Notes: generated from the sequence alone by a model not told the origin. Shown: positions 47,651 through 59,261, counted from the stretch's first letter. The stretch is DNA of 64,000 nt from Dichetophora obliterata (GCA_963920525.1 OY986436.1:28161318-28225317), one strand, 5' to 3'. Program-made: numbers and translations.

Positions 47651-48316
47651 GCTATTGTAACGTGTAACAAGCGGTTGTTTTGACTTGGTGCCATAATTAA
47701 ATAAATAATTGTCAAGAACCCTGGTGTCGGTGAGCGACACCCCAGCATAGAAGGTTCCTTACACTATATGTGGGTTAAAAATTTCAGATTTCTTAAAATG
47801 GTACCAAAGATTAACGAAAAAGTCTGTTTGAGCTGAAACTGTTTTGCATTATATTTATTATTGTAAAATCTCTAAGATTATTACCTACAATCATCTATTT
47901 AAACCTCAAACTCGAATTTTTAGAGCGTTAGAAGTGTAAAAAATAGGGTAAATTTTTAATTTTTTGTTTTAAAAATGGCGCCAAAAACAGGTATGAGGTT
48001 TAGTTGGCTGATTATGCGTAATTTTACAGTTTCAAGTATTACCGTTTAGATGAACTAAAAAAAAATTTTCAGTATTGAATTCAATAATTACAAAGTGTTT
48101 TTCTTAGCCGTTCAAATGAAAAAGACCCTTTAAGATTTATTTATATTGATCGAACGGATGAGTAACTTTTTATAAATCGACTATGTTGTATTTAAAAAAA
48201 AGTCTGGACTTAAGGGTATCCAGTCGGCTGAAATGCATTGATACCACTTCAACCAAAATGGCCTCGGTACGCCTCTGGTTATACTCTCCAAAAACTTTTC
48301 TTAGGCATTTCTAGCA

Positions 48317-48556
48317 ATGCAAAATTCGGCTGAATTTAAGACGAAAAAAACTAAAGGTAAATTTGATTTCTATAATTGCGAACGTAAGGTATTCTATCGA
48401 TGTTCTGCTCATTTGGAAAGTAAGGTTCACAGTGAAAATAGTGAACAGTGTGTGAAGTGCCCATATACTATACCAGGGGTGGGTACGAATAAGGCTATAA
48501 GGAGCCACACTAAGATATTCAAAACCTTCCAAAGAGCCACACCGTACTTCAAATAG
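48317..48556 (+). other. Unrecognised 79-codon ORF
   Basis: An open frame just right of the hAT end, with several cysteines (NCERKVFYRCSAHLES, EQCVKCPYTIPG). It shows no domain I recognise and no upstream promoter; it may be a fragment of a larger repeat. Confidence 0.2.
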
Positions 48557-48639
48557 AGACAAAAACCAAAAAGAATTCTTATATTATTTAAGGTAGTATA
48601 ATTAAAAAAAATCAAAATAAATAACATATGTATCTGCAT

Positions 48640-49312
48640 ATGTAAGGCAGTGTGCTAGGACCAGTCCTTAATACTTTGTTCACCTCAGACATGCCTACTC
48701 CGAACAATGTTTTACTTGCAACATATGCAGATGACACGGTTTTAATAACCTCTGCAGAAATTCTCACTGAGTCTTCTACTCAAACACAAATAGCATTGGA
48801 AAGAATTAAATCATGGCTTAAATAATGGAATATAAAAACGAATCCTAACAAATCTGCACACATAACATTCTCGCTGAGAAAAGGTGACTGTCCACCAGTA
48901 TTCATAAACGGAATTCAAATTCCTCATAGTACATCGGCTAACTTGGAAAGAACATAAGGTTAAAAAACAACATTTAAAACTTAAAAGCCAAAAACTTTAT
49001 TGGTTGATCGGCCCAAGATCGAAACTATCACTTGAGAACAAAGTAAGACTTTATAAGGCTATACTTAAACCTATTTGGATATACGGTATTCAGATTTGGG
49101 GCACTGCCAGTAACTCAAATATTGAATTACTACAGCGGTTTCAGTCAAAAGCTCTCCGACTCTTCTTAGTCAAAGCTTCGTGGTTCATATCCAACGAAGC
49201 AATACACAACGATCTGAACATACCATATGTCATAACTGAAATTAAAAAGGTTTCGCAAGCATACCATAATAGGTTAAGTAATCATGAAAATGAATTAGCT
49301 GTTTCCTTTTAG
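48640..49312 (+). pseudogene. Jockey-type reverse transcriptase fragment
   Basis: Central and C-terminal reverse transcriptase of a Jockey-clade non-LTR retrotransposon, on the plus strand. GSVLGPVLNTLFTSDMPTP precedes the catalytic ATYADDTVLITS. Then come the KTNPNKSAHITF block and, after a frame change near 48950-49000, the thumb region: MIGPRSKLSLENKVRLYKAI, KPIWIYGIQIWGTASNSNIE, RFQSKALRL. The frame ends at TAG 49312. A stop sits in the SWLK*WN context near 48823. The fingers domain and all upstream parts are missing. It is a different lineage from the copies at 29610 and 30150. Confidence 0.88.
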
Positions 49313-50189
49313 ATGAACAAAATTTACTGCATTATTCTGTATCACGAAGCAGCACACCAACGACAATCAAGACATGAGAAGCAATACTTTTTTCTATACG
49401 AAATTCTTTCGTTTGCCTTTCGTGTCTTGCTTTTCGTTGGTGTGCATTTTTGTTATATAGAATAAAGAAGTTAGTCAGAAGATTAAAAAGATGCCACATT
49501 TTAGATCTTCCGTTAGTATAAGTTAAAATTTTAAATGTGTATATATTTTTACCTGTAAAAAAAATTAAGCTAAGATCATATATGAGGAGCTGAGAGTCAA
49601 AGTGGTTCAACCCACATTCTGAAGTTATCGAGAAAAAGGAATTTGGAAATATTAATGATTTTAACGTCGCTCTAAGAGAAAACTTCGAAGTTAAAAATTA
49701 CCGAAGATGGTTTATATCTGCATAAAATCAAATTATCTTTTAAATGACATTTCAAATTTTTTATTTGTTGCTGTTTTTAAAAAAAAATTGTGGGTTGGAC
49801 CACTTTAACGAACGCGAAATTTTTAATATGAAAATGTTGGTTGAACCAATTTATTATTTTCATTTCTACCTATATTTCTTATAAATTAGAATAAAAGCAA
49901 TCCTCAAAACAAAAGCTTTTTTAATTTAAATATATTTATTAAAAAATGAAACAAAAACCTATCCATTAAAATTGAAAAAATAAAATTTTATTGTGTTGGA
50001 GAATCTGAAAAGTAAAAATTAAATAAAGATTTAGGCTACAAAAGGAAGCATTCACAATGTATTTTCCAATATTTCATAGCAAAAAAAAACCGAAGTCTTC
50101 AGATTCACCAGATGCTGTTAATGCCTCATAAAAATTATGAGACTGGTGGTATAAATGGCAGCATATCTCTTAAGTCTTTTAACTTTAAT

Positions 50190-50690
50190 TTGTCAATGGC
50201 TCGTCTAGCTGGGAAAAGTTTAAGTAACGGCTCCTTTTGGCAACTTAATTTTCTTTTTGCTAAGTTTACTTAATGGAAAAGGTCACTTTCGCTAATTCAC
50301 TATTCTTCAGTTCATAATATTTTTCGAAAAGTTTTCTGCGTTGTTCTAATGACAGAAGAGTATGTCTTTTCTATATGCAATTAGATCCGAAATCAGTATA
50401 CGCTTTCGCGCGAATTATTTTTCCTTTTTTTGTTACATATAATTTACCTGAATTTCTAGCAACTTTTTGTTTATACCTTTTCCAATTTGTCATATTAACT
50501 TTTCTTTTACGAGAATTTAAAAGCGCAGCTTCTAATTTAAAAAAAAGATGAAGCTGATGACGCATAATTTTCAGAGCAAACGAAAGAGGAGCCCGATGGC
50601 GAAAACGGTTCAATGGCAGAACTAGACTCATCTGCAAAAGTTTTATAAAATATTTGAAGATGTTAGCCATAAAAGCATATTCGATATTTT
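50190..50690 (-). pseudogene. Transposon protein fragment (Arg/Lys-rich N-terminal module)
   Basis: A minus-strand frame (50371-50670) includes KRKVNMTNWKRYKQKVARNS, then GKLYVTKKGKIIRAKAY. The next readable block (SLEQRRKLFEKYYELKNSEL, about 50290-50345) is in another frame, and further on FYEALTASGESEDFG appears. I recall this KRK..NWKR..R..GK.Y..KGK pattern followed by an EQR..LFE.Y(W/Y) block from numerous insect repeat-encoded proteins of unknown class; I cannot name the family. The Cys-rich segment expected between the blocks and the catalytic part are absent. It is heavily broken. Confidence 0.5.
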
Positions 50691-51825
50691 ACCTCCAGAA
50701 CTTTCCATATTAAAATAAGTTCTGAAAATTTCTATATTTTTAAATTAATTGTAATTTTAATTTTACAAGTGAACTGCTTATAGAAGTTGCCTCTTAGTAA
50801 AGACTTTTTTTTAAACAACCGTAACTGCGCTTCGCAAGAGCACTACTATTTCTCTCCCTACAGTATAAAAGCTTAGACGCACCAGCAGATTCCAGTGTGC
50901 AGTTTTGAAAATAAAAAAGGGAGATTCGTAAACATTATGGTTGGCATAGATTAAATTGAGTAAAAATGATCTTGATATCACTTGGAAGTAAACTAAGAAA
51001 ACGCCATTAATGAACACATATTGAAACATCCAACGTATAAGTTGGCAACTCGAAAAAACAGTTTTCACAGAAAATCAATTTAAAATTTCTTTCATACAAA
51101 TGTATTTTACCTTTTAAATGCTGCCAATCTTTCAAATTTTTAACAAAATACCAACTTATCCATTCAACGTTTCGATATTATTGCATTCATACGCAGTTCA
51201 ACTTTCAATAAAATTTTCGATTTGAAAATAGTAAAGTGGTCCAACCCATATTTGTAAAGAGTGTTTTTTATAGAGTAACTAGCTGAACCCGGTGTGCTTC
51301 GCTACCCCCTCGTTTAAAATAAAATTAAAAGTATTTATATATTTACAAAAATTTATTTATTTAATTTAATTATTGCAATGCTTCGCCTCTTTTTTTGTTG
51401 TAAACCAATTAGAATTCAGCGCTGAATCGCATGTAATTTGCTTCATGCTCCCCCTTTTTATTTTTAGACCAATCAAAAAGCAGCAATTACACAATCAGCT
51501 GTTTCGCAGTCTGTTGTGGGAGAATGAGAATGGGGTTACCCCACTCTCTATTTTAATTAACACGTATTATAAAATCAGCTGTTTTGAAGACAGTGGTAGA
51601 AGAAAGAGAATTGAGCTACCCCACTATTTTAATTAATATGTATTTTAATGATTTTAATGACATGATTTGTGGTATAGCCGTTAATAAACGTAGTAAAAAA
51701 GTAGGTGCAGAAGTGTGCATGGTCGAAAAATATTATCATGTAATAAGTATTCCTGAGTCAAAGCTGAACGCTGTGAAAATTTAAGATCGGTTATCAGGTC
51801 CAGCCTCCAATATATCGCAAACAAA

Positions 51826-52241
51826 GGGGCGTGCTCCGCCCACTTTTCTTTTGGTACGTATTTCTATTCATGCTAATACCATATGTAGCAAATACTGCCG
51901 CCGTTGGTCAAAAAATGCCCAAGATATGACGATTTTAAAATTTGGGTTATATGGGCGAGGCCACGCCCCTTCGTCCACTCACAACTTTATATAGTCAAGA
52001 ATTTATTATTTCGTAAGAATATCCTATTGTGAAAATTTAATGATGATCGGTCCAGTAGTTAAGACTATATTGCTATTTTTAATTTTCCTAAAAAGGGGCG
52101 TGGTCCCACCCACTTTTCTCCTGGTACGTATTCCTAACTATGCCAGTACTATATGTACCAAATAGCATCAACGTAGGTCAAAAAATGCCCAAAATATGGC
52201 GATTAAAATTTTTGGGTTATATGGGCAGTGCCACGCCCCTT
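51826..52241. repeat. Two direct ~146-bp repeats inside Helitron unit 1
   Basis: 51826-51971 and 52096-52241 both run from GGGGCGTG through CCCACTTTTCT..TGGTACGTAT and GGTCAAAAAATGCCCAA to CCACGCCCCT. Confidence 0.85.
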
Positions 52242-53039
52242 TGTCAAATAAAAACTTCATATAGCCTTTTATTCTTTCCAGATTCATAGTAAAATGCTGT
52301 GAAAGTTTCAGGAAGATCGGTCCAAGGGTTTGGCCTCCTATAAAGCACAAACAAACAAACAAACAGACAGACATTCATTTTTATATATATAGATTGAAAG
52401 CAGATTTATTATAATTAAAGTAAAATGGGGCGAAAAAGGGGGATTTGGTAATAAAAAATCTATGGCTACCTTACCTGTAGATAAAAACTATATAAAACTT
52501 TAGGTAAATACATATTACAAAAAAAGTATTTTGTATAGCAAACATTGTTAGTGGTATAAGTAAGTATCTGAATTAAAAAAGGGGGCGGTGAAGTGGGCGT
52601 GGTTCATAGTAATATGGCGACGTTAACAGTATTAAGAGCAATATACTACCAAATAAAAAATAATCCGTTGGAAGGAACAAATTTGTACAGAGAACAAAAA
52701 GTTTAAAACTTAAATTTGGCGTGAAAAGGGGCGTAAAAGGGGGCGTGGCGTAAGAAATGTTTATTTCTACCTCGCCTGGAGTATAATGTGTATACAATTC
52801 GAAGTAAATCTGTTAAAAACTATATGGGAGCCATTACATAATTTTAAAAAAGTGGGCGTAAAAGTGGGCGCGGTCGAAAAAGTACCCTATTAATCATGCC
52901 AGAGTCCCAGTTAAATGCTGCGAAATTTTCAGGAAGATCGGTCCAGAGGTTTGGTCTCCTATAAGGTACAAACAAACAAATAAAGAAACACACATTCCAT
53001 TTTATATATATAGATAGCTTAAACCCGGCGCGTTGCTGC

Positions 53040-53640
53040 CGCGGCCCCGTTGCCAAACGCGAATAAAATGTTATCAGTGAAACTGTATATGTAAATTGTG
53101 GTCGAATACTCAATTCCATGGCTGTGCGACCTATAACTCAAAAGCTGTAGAATTTCTTAAATTTTGGTTGCATGGGAGGTGGCACGCCCCCTTGTCCAAC
53201 GCCATACAAAGTTATCAGTAAAACTGCATGTGTAAATTGAGTTCGAATGCTGAATTCCGAGGCTTTGTTTGCTTTGTTTAATTGAGTCAAAAGCTATTCG
53301 ATATCGCAAATTTGGGTTGTATAAGAGGTGCCACGCCCCTTTGTCCAACTCCCATAAAATTTTATCAGTAAAACGCCACGTGTAAATTGTGGTCGAATTT
53401 CGAATTCCAAGGATGTGCGGCCTATCACTCCAAAGCTATTCGATATCGCAAATTTGGGTTGTATGGGAGGTGCCACGCCCCCTTGTCCAACTCTCACAAA
53501 ATTTTATCTGCGAAGCGGCACGTGTAAATTGTCGAATACCGAATTCCGAGGCTAAGCGGCTTATAACTCCAAAGATATTCGATATCGCAAATTTGGGTTG
53601 TATGGGAGGTGCCACGCCCACTGTTAGTAGGAGGTTGAAA
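53040..53640. repeat. Four ~140-150-bp tandem units inside Helitron unit 3
   Basis: The CACGCCCC core recurs at 53183, 53332, 53474 and 53613, each preceded by TTGGGTTGTATGGGAGGTG or a close variant and ATTCGATATCGCAAA. The overlapping frames on both strands here are translations of the repeat. Confidence 0.9.
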
Positions 53641-53779
53641 TATACTTTACGACCTATTCTCATACCTACAAAATATACATACAAAATTTCATGAAAATCG
53701 GTCGAGCCGTTTCGGAGGAGTTCGATTACGTACCCCGTGACAGAAGAATTTTATATATTAGATATAAGTTGAAATCATA

Positions 53780-54912
53780 ATAAAACATAGTAATATATTT
53801 TTAATATCAATGAAACGGGCTTTATTTTATAGAAAATTTTATGACATGAATGCTTAAATATAATTTCGGCCATGTGGTTACCACGGCTGGCGCGTACAAG
53901 GCGCAATCTGGAACACCAATTTTCACAAACTTTTCGCAGCATTTGCGGCCATGTCTCGCCGATAACACTTGGAATGTTGATTTCCAGGTGTTCAATTGTT
54001 TTTGGTTTATCGACGTAGATAAGTGACTTTACATAACCTCAAAGAAAATAATCCAATGCGGTTAAATCACACGATCTTTTGAGCCAATTAATTGGGCCAT
54101 TTCGTGCAATTATTTTTTTGTCAAAAGTTTCCTTGAGTAAATCAATTGTAGCGCCCGCTGTGTGGCATGTGGCTCCATCCTGTTGGAACCACATATCAGC
54201 AAGATTAATTCCAGCTTATTATCATGTTCCTATATCGTTCACCATTGACAGTAACATTCTGACCATCATCGTTTTTGAAGACATGTGGGCCAATGACTCC
54301 GCCAGCCCATAAAGCGCACCAAACCGTAATTTTCTGTGGATATAATGGTTTTTTAGCAAAACCTTGTGGATTATCCTCACTCCAAATACGACAATTCTGT
54401 TTATTTACGTACCCATTCAACCAAAAATGGGCTTTATCGGAAAATAAAATTTTCCATGGAAATTCAAAATCAATATCAATTTGTGCTTCAGCCCTTTCGC
54501 CGAATTGGCGGTGCATACGATGGTTGTTTGGCTTTACTTCCTGCACAAGTTGAATCTTGAAAGGTTTTAAGCCAAGATCTTTTCGAAAAATCTTCCATAA
54601 AGGGGAAGGATACAACCCCAGTTGCTGAGAACGGCGACGAATTGACTGATTAGGATCATCTTCAATGCTTTCCTGTACAGCGGCTACAGATTCTTCAGTA
54701 CGCACTGTTCGGCGTCTCACGGGATGCACATTATCAGTAATAATAAATGTGGTCCAAAATCGATTTATTGTTCTTCGAATTAGCAGCTCTGAAGGACGAT
54801 TATGTACGCCATAAAATGGACGAAGTGCACGATAAGTTTGACGAACAGAACAATTATTTTGATTAAAAATTTCCACAATTTGCACGCGTTATTCTGGTGT
54901 AAGTTGATCCAT
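53780..54912 (-). pseudogene. DD41D mariner transposase pseudogene
   Basis: A nearly full-length transposase of the DUF4817/DDE_3 type. The start ATG lies at 54912 (MDQLTPE), with an in-frame TAA at 54891-54889. The N-terminal helix-turn-helix is RQTYRALRPFYGVHNRPSEL, and a second one lies near QSIRRRSQQLGL. The first catalytic motif is ILFSDKAHF, followed by YVNKQNCRIW and KITVWCALWAGGVIGP. After a frame change near 54205 comes the second motif WFQQDGATCHTA, then SCDLTALDYFL; the aspartates of QQD and LDY are 41 residues apart. A TGA replaces the tryptophan usual in FLWGYV. A C-terminal block with RASRGNHMAEII closes it. Closely related in design to 1450-1884 but with different TIRs. Confidence 0.9.
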
Positions 54913-55264
54913 AATAAAATTTCAAAGCAAACTAAACAAAAAAAAAAACCATCAGCTGTTAATTTTGTGGTCAAATAAAACAGTGATGTTAACTCCAAGT
55001 TGTATCACTCTATAAAAAACACCCTTTATGTATTAAAAATACATTACGGAAATGAAATAGTGATCTAACCCACATACAAAAACATTAATACAATTTTTGT
55101 ATGTGGACCACTATTAGTGAAACTATTTGCTATAACAGCTTTAATAACGCCAAAATAATCGAGATCAAATTTTAATTGCAAAATATAACATCAGTAAGCG
55201 TGTCTGGTAGCATAATCCCGAAAAATTTTTTTGTGGGTTGGACCACTTTGACTCTAAGCGCCTC

Positions 55265-55629
55265 ATATATTATATAATTACAGAATAAGTTTAAGATAAA
55301 AAAAATCGTGATTATAATGTAGACGTATTTAATGCAATACTCTATGCTGTTATTTCTGAACAAAGATCTCATTTGCTGAATATCACAAGATAGATTGCAA
55401 TTAATAAATAATAAAAAAAATCCTTTCAAGACCACAAGGTTTCCAGAAATGAAAGTTTTTGAAATCATCAAATGGTTTAATTAGCTTCAATTAAGCACAT
55501 ATAAAAACATTTATGAAAGAAATTCTTCAGTTTTCTTGTAATTTATTGGGACATGGATGTCCCTATGGTCCTTAAAAGTAATATTTTATTGTCACTTATT
55601 GATAGAGCTTTGAATGTAACAACGATACG
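55265..55629. other. Intergenic, nothing recognised
   Basis: AT-rich DNA between the nested element and the piggyBac relic. Confidence 0.4.
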
Positions 55630-56620
55630 TATAAGCAAAAAATAAATTAAATATATACGCTTTATATTTAATTATGATATGCAGCAAAGCAGCTTCTGTT
55701 TTCTGTAAAGCATAGATGCGCTTTGTATGTTTTACAAACATTTGGAGTGCGATTTTCAATACCCGATTTGGCACAATTTACACATCGTTTTCGGAAACTT
55801 TATTTTTTAATTGCATGATTTGGAGTAGAAATATAAGGTTTAATTCGTTTTTTCGAAGCAACAGATGTAGATGGAGCTGATATTTCACGGGATGCAAAAT
55901 TACCAATCAAATCTTGATATAAAATTTGTCAAAATATGTACACCTCTGTTGTCCATCCACTTCATAAATACCAAGCCTTGAGAGTTGACTGAACAAATGT
56001 CTCCTCTTCTCATATTTTTGTCTAATGTTATGTCTTTTGAAAAATTCTTTCTATTCACTCGGGCTGGTCCACACGCTTTTACATTCCGCTTTATAAGTTT
56101 AAGTTGCGAATTAAGGGCGAATTGAAAAAATTATTCCTTTCATATTCCAAAGATGCAATTAATTCCGTGAACTCTAAGACAATTGACTCACCTAAGCCGA
56201 CTTCAGTAGATTTCGTTTTTTACCAGTGTATATATCAAACTGAAACAAATATCCCGGATCTGAATCAGCTCTACAGCACATTTTGAAGCCCCATTTGACC
56301 GGCTCGTTTTTTACATATTGTTTTTAAACATTATGGCCTTTAAATTGTATCATGTTTTCATCGATTGCTTGGTATTTGGTATTATCCATTATTGCTTGAA
56401 AACATTGATTGAAATGGGTTATTATGAGTCTGACCTTATATGCCCTATCATGACTGGCAGAATTTTTTACAGGTTAATTTTCATTGTTCCAAAAATGTAA
56501 GTTACTGCGGATTTCCTCAAACCGAGTACGAGACATAATATTTGTAATATAAGGCATAGCCATAACCGGTTCAATTGATCTTTGTGTATCAATTATCAAC
56601 AAGACCGCAGAAGAAAGTAT
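55630..56620 (-). pseudogene. piggyBac-type transposase relic
   Basis: No long frame survives, but minus-strand blocks in family order are readable across shifting frames: MSRTRFEEIRSNLHFWN (about 56535-56490); YQAIDENMIQFKGH (about 56375-56335), with the first catalytic aspartate; KQYVKNEPVKWGFKMCCRAD and SDPGYLFQFDIYTGKK (to about 56210); RRGDICSVNSQGLVFMKWMD (about 56010-55945); and a C-terminal zinc-binding segment KRCVNCAKSGIENRTPNVCK followed by HLCFTENRSCFAAYH (about 55800-55680). Several catalytic residues are lost in gaps. It differs in sequence from the piggyBac at 12842 and is much older. TIRs were not identified. Confidence 0.8.
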
Positions 56621-57277
56621 TCAATTTAATCCAGCCGTTTTCAAATTTAAAGCATCCAAACTAACTACAATCAATTTTATATATACAGATGTGCTGGCAG
56701 AGTGCTGGTTTTATTCTCTATTTAATCTGCCTAAATATACAACAGCATACATTCTAAAATACTACACAGTTAAAAATCTTGGACTAAGTATTAAACTTAC
56801 ATTTAGTTTAGGTGAATATTTAGTCCAAAAAAGTTTTAATTTAAAACTTCCCAAAAGTTTAAGTAAAATTTGAAACTTTTTTAGATTAAATCGTAGTCTT
56901 GAAAAGTTTCACTTACCCGAATCACTTGTCTTTTTGTATAGAAAGAGTTGCCAAGCTGAATTTCAAAATTTTTTTATATAATGAAATCTTTTATAAATAA
57001 AAGTTATATTATTAACTGAAACTAGAGAAGAAACTATCTTCGGTCAGGTCGTAGCTTAAATATCACGTATTATCAATTTAAGAAATGCCACGAATTTTCC
57101 TCAAATAACGTTACATTAGCTGTAACGACATAAAATTTTTAAATTTTCAGATATTACATGAGCGTAAGAGAAAAAATCCTACAAACTTAATTTTATTTAA
57201 TTATTTGTAGATTTTCGTAATTTTCGTATAATTTTGTCCTTTCTCGCACTTGACCAGTGTGTTGAAACTTGAAGTAT

Positions 57278-57285
57278 ATGAACAT
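57278..57285. repeat. Target-site duplication, left copy
   Basis: ATGAACAT, identical to 60776-60783, directly outside the inverted ends of the 57286-60775 element. Confidence 0.92.
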
Positions 57286-57746
57286 TAAGGCGCCTCAACT
57301 TGTATGGAGGAAAAAAAAGTTGTCCGGGTCACCTCCTGAAAACAAACTTTGGTTTATTTTATGATGATTCCCAAAATATTGCAACTCTAGCTTTAGCCGT
57401 TCGTGAGCTGGAATGGTTTGAAATAACCTCTAAAAATCGCGTTTTTGATTAATACTATTTATACCACACTACCTTCGGTCAAAAAAATTGTCACAAATAG
57501 TGTAAATCGATGAAATACATAGTTTTGTTTTTTTATTTTTTTTTAAATCTGCCCACACACTTAGTTATTGAGTTATTTGCAGTGATTTTTTCAATATTTT
57601 TTAATGCAGTTTTTATAAAAATATATATAACTTCCCCATTTATAGCCTGATTTACCATTCCGTGGTATCATTGGAAAGGTACTGAATGCTGCTTTTCATT
57701 TCTGTCGTTAATTAACCCTTATAAGCACTTTTATAAAAATGCATTT
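57286..57746. repeat. Left ~460-bp TIR
   Basis: Inverted copy of 60325-60775. Landmarks are AGTTGTCCGGGTCACCTCCT, TACCACACTACCTTCGGTCA and AATTAACCCTTATAAGCA. It contains no long plus-strand ORF. Confidence 0.92.
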
Positions 57747-59261
57747 TATTTTATTTTTATTTTTTTGTGATGGCCTTTGCCTCAATTCCTGAATTTGTTC
57801 AAATATAAGAGAAATAAAAATAAATCATGTAGATAAAGAATGCATTTTTTAAATGGACTTTGGAATAAAGTATAGGAAAATACTTTATTGTACTTAGACA
57901 AAACAGCTAAGAGTAAATTTTACCACAGTTCTTATAAGTAGTCACTCATGACTTTTACATGACTTTTAGATTTAACAATGAGTTATATTATATTATATAA
58001 ATGTGAGTTTTTGAATTGTGATCGCTTAATTGTTCAAGTTATTCATAAAAAAGTTAAATAAAAATCAATTGCCAACAAAAAGTGATGTAATAAAACATTT
58101 ATTATTTTTGCGCGAAAAAAATAATAATCGGTCTTACGGGCTATCTAATTATCATCAAAACATGCTAAATGATTTAAGCAAAATTTGGAAAAGAGCAGAA
58201 ATTCCGGTTATATCGAAGACTGCGATCCGCAAAAAACTTCAAAATTTAACGCTTTTATATCGGGATATCACAAAAATTCCATCGCATTACAATGCAAGCG
58301 AGTGGGCCGAACTATTTTCAATTTCTGTTTGCAAATGTGCTCTAAAAATTAGAATGTCTTGTAGTTGCCCAGGTGAAAAACAAATGCCATTGCAATGTTT
58401 GGAATTTTTACCTTGATCAGTCGAGCCGAAGGTTGCTCACGCTAGATGACGTTGAAAACCACATCCCATGTGATTCTATTACGGACTTCGAAAGCGAAAG
58501 TGAAAACGAAAGTATTGCAACAGCCACTTTTGTACCACAACTAAGAGAAATGGATGTGGATGATCCATATTCATCATCGTCTGAGGAAGATCTTAAAGAT
58601 CTTGGACCAAGCGTGCAAAGTTTTTCCTTACCAACATTCAGTGCTGCGTTGGACCGTGCCAGTGTATCCAATCGCTTTGGGGCTCTGCTCGCAACAACAT
58701 TGCTAAAAGACTTGGACATTCCAGGCATAATTATTGATCAGCACAAAATCAAGGGAGCGAACTAAAGCTAGGGCGAAATCACTAAGAGACATAAAAACCA
58801 ATGAAATACTAAAATGCATTTCTTTTGATGGAAAAAGGGAACGCACTTTGAAACAAGTTACTGTGAATGGCAAACCACGCAACGTTAAAATGATGGAGGA
58901 GCATATAACTCTGGTAAGCGAACCCAGCTCAAACTACATTGGTTACTTAACTCCCGTAGACGGAAGCGGTGCTGGTATCGCAAACGATATTGTCAATTAC
59001 TTGAAAGCTGAAAAGTTTTCACTAGAGCACGTGGTCGCTGTAAATTGCGACGGAACCAGCACCAACACAGGCAAATTTAATGGAGCGATTTGTAACCTAG
59101 AACGACAATTGCAGCGCCCTTTGCAGTGGCTAATATGCCTCTTTCATTTTAACGAGTTGCCATTCACTGCGTTACTCAAAGAAATGTTAGGAAAAGCTAA
59201 TGGGCCGCAAAACTGGCCAGGAATAATTGGGCATACATTACAGGGCTGCGAAGATGTGCCG

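Larger units (their letters stand above)
46331..47765 (+). mobile_element. Solo LTR (1.4 kb), errantivirus/gypsy-like ends
   Basis: It starts AGTTACCGAGG and ends TTCCTTACACT, with ATAT on both sides (46327-46330 and 47766-47769), a 4-bp duplication of the ATAT/TATA type used by errantivirus-group LTR elements. Inside, a TATAAAA box (46564) and an AATAAA signal (47645) stand in the order expected of U3-R-U5. No second LTR or coding region is present, so it is a solo LTR left by recombination. The family assignment is inferred from end sequence and target only. Confidence 0.7.
43240..48277 (+). mobile_element. hAT element, 5 kb, with nested insertions
   Basis: The left end CAGGAGCGTAACTAGC (43240) and the right end, whose inverse reads CAGAGGCGTACCGAGG (ending 48277), match the hAT CAG.GGCGTA type. 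Flanks GCTGTACT (43232-43239) and GTTATACT (48278-48285) agree at 6 of 8 positions, fitting the 8-bp hAT duplication after decay. The interior carries a hAT transposase C-terminus, a SINE and a solo LTR. Without the ~1.4-kb LTR and ~0.4-kb SINE it would be ~3.2 kb, a normal hAT length. Confidence 0.8.
51279..53762 (-). mobile_element. Tandem Helitron-like block (three units)
   Basis: Read on the minus strand it begins TCTAATATATAAAATTC (53762) and ends with a GGTAGCGAAGCACACC hairpin-like sequence, then GGGTTCAGCTAG (51279). The host base is A on one side (51278) and T on the other (53763), with no target duplication. Two more TCTATATATATAAAA starts occur at 53014 and 52393, so three head-to-tail units are implied: 51279-52393, 52394-53014 and 53015-53762. 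The last has its own CGGCGCGTTGCTGCCG hairpin. No Rep/helicase coding is present. Confidence 0.7.
51257..55026 (-). mobile_element. DD41D mariner with short TIRs, split by Helitrons
   Basis: The left end AAGAGTGTTTTTTATAGAGT (51257) and the inverse of the right end (AAGGGTGTTTTTTATAGAGT, ending 55026) match at 19 of 20 positions, each flanked by TA (51255-51256 and 55027-55028). The left end is cut after ~20 bp by the Helitron block 51279-53762. The remaining ~1.3 kb is a transposase gene on the minus strand. Confidence 0.85.
49584..55264 (-). mobile_element. Unassigned TIR transposon, outer shell of a three-level nest
   Basis: Left GAGGAGCTGAGAGTCAAAGT (49584) and the inverse right end (ending 55264) match over ~32 bp, through GGTYCAACCCACA; both flanks read ATAT. 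Subterminal copies of TGGGTTGGACCACTTT recur at about 49791, 51230, 55065, 55100 and 55233. The minus strand holds a fragment of an insect repeat-associated protein (50190-50690). A DD41D mariner (51257-55026) is inserted inside and itself contains Helitrons. Superfamily not recognised. Confidence 0.7.

Noticed and set aside
53389..53694. Overlapping ORFs on both strands at 53157-53694
   Set aside because: Produced by the ~140-bp tandem repeat units of a Helitron; each unit gives the same peptide.
57415..57455. Short coding-like peptide near the left TIR (also 60621-60926 minus)
   Set aside because: The same sequence is read in both TIR arms and has no domain; it is TIR sequence.
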